Of a stretch of 54,793 nucleotides of DNA, positions 54,775 through 54,793 are shown piece by piece; positions within the stretch are counted from its first letter, which is position 1, and the number at the start of each line of letters is the position of its first letter. Below the pieces are notes generated by a model that had not been told where the DNA came from, searched no databases, and saw nothing but the letters and a program-made list of their open reading frames with translations. Source of the stretch: CAXBYZ01 sp963980215 (lineage in GTDB: Bacteria; Patescibacteriota; Microgenomatia; UBA1400; CG1-02-47-37); the NCBI GenBank assembly GCA_963980215.1, contig CAXBYZ010000004.1:1-54793 (forward strand), read 5' to 3'. The position numbers and the translations under genes are program-made.

Positions 54775-54793
54775 ATGGCGGATAAGGAGGCTA
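54775..54793 (+). CDS. Start of a gene cut by the window edge
   Basis: Only six codons are visible (MADKEA). The ATG follows TATAAT by 7 nt and is divergent from the T4SS-like operon. Nothing can be said about its product. Confidence 0.4.

Noticed and set aside
1..54793. Alternative genetic code (TGA as Gly)
   Set aside because: Many genes end in TGA with ATGA overlaps and family-typical lengths, so TGA is a stop.

Overview
The window looks like a chromosomal segment of a Candidate Phyla Radiation (Patescibacteria) bacterium, most likely of Microgenomates type. That assignment is inference from gene content, since there is no 16S rRNA here. The clues are a compact, often overlapping gene layout, a dnaA/dnaN origin region next to a PrgI/VirB4-type secretion locus, VanW and DUF4012 proteins, an epimerase-DUF4012 fusion, a short valyl-tRNA synthetase, many toxin-antitoxin modules, and TGA used as a normal stop (many ATGA overlaps), which excludes the TGA=Gly code of Gracilibacteria.

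Layout. 0-12 kb: GNAT-rmuC; divergent small membrane protein, TrpR-like regulator, metG; a RelE-type TA module; then a tatD-led operon of membrane glycosyltransferases, a WecA/TagO-type phosphotransferase and a UbiA-type (decaprenyl-phosphate ribosyltransferase-like) enzyme; a convergent PEGA/SH3 lipoprotein; tRNA-Cys. 12-25.7 kb: M23 peptidase with a structured leader, SDR, Fic-MerR, groESL under a CIRCE-like operator, Doc/AbrB TA, hydrolases, aldose epimerase, AbiE TA, MFS, a nucleotidyltransferase fusion, an orphan solute-binding protein. 25.7-41 kb: VanW, a GT-C-like protein, VapBC, ruvCAB facing valS, bL25, epimerase-DUF4012, RNase H, and the canonical khpB-yidC-yidD-rnpA-rpmH cluster. 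41-44 kb: dnaA, a DnaA-box cluster (probable oriC), dnaN. 44-54.8 kb: a T4SS-like locus (VirB4, VirB4-N, PrgI, propeller-like, M23 membrane protein, two unknown proteins) interrupted by a RAYT-type transposase.

The most striking feature is a set of short palindromic elements scattered through the window, mostly INSIDE genes and in frame. Family A has an outer stem GGTTCCGAACT / AGTTCGGAACC. Three of its copies enclose two inner hairpins with different sequences but the same architecture. Family B is a 40-bp element (aligned with a 24-bp family C hairpin in two copies) and family D is AAGGTT-ACG-AACCTT followed by TGTAG. Copies sit in tatD, the fic linker, valS (twice), ruvC, a nucleotidyltransferase gene (about eight), two sites in a glycosyltransferase, virB4, yidD and the transposase itself. 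Differences between copies are frequently compensatory (both sides of a stem change), so the fold appears to be conserved. The four D copies bracket or lie inside the RAYT gene, which makes it a candidate for mobilising at least that family. This resembles in-gene Rickettsia palindromic elements combined with a REP/RAYT system, in a lineage with very small genomes.

Transcription signals are also unusual: many genes have a clear -10 hexamer only 5-11 nt before the start codon and no Shine-Dalgarno sequence, suggesting leaderless mRNAs. Two divergent pairs (ruvC/valS, rmuC/membrane protein) share one palindromic -10. TA modules have palindromic operators over their promoters, and one operator overlaps the tatD promoter.
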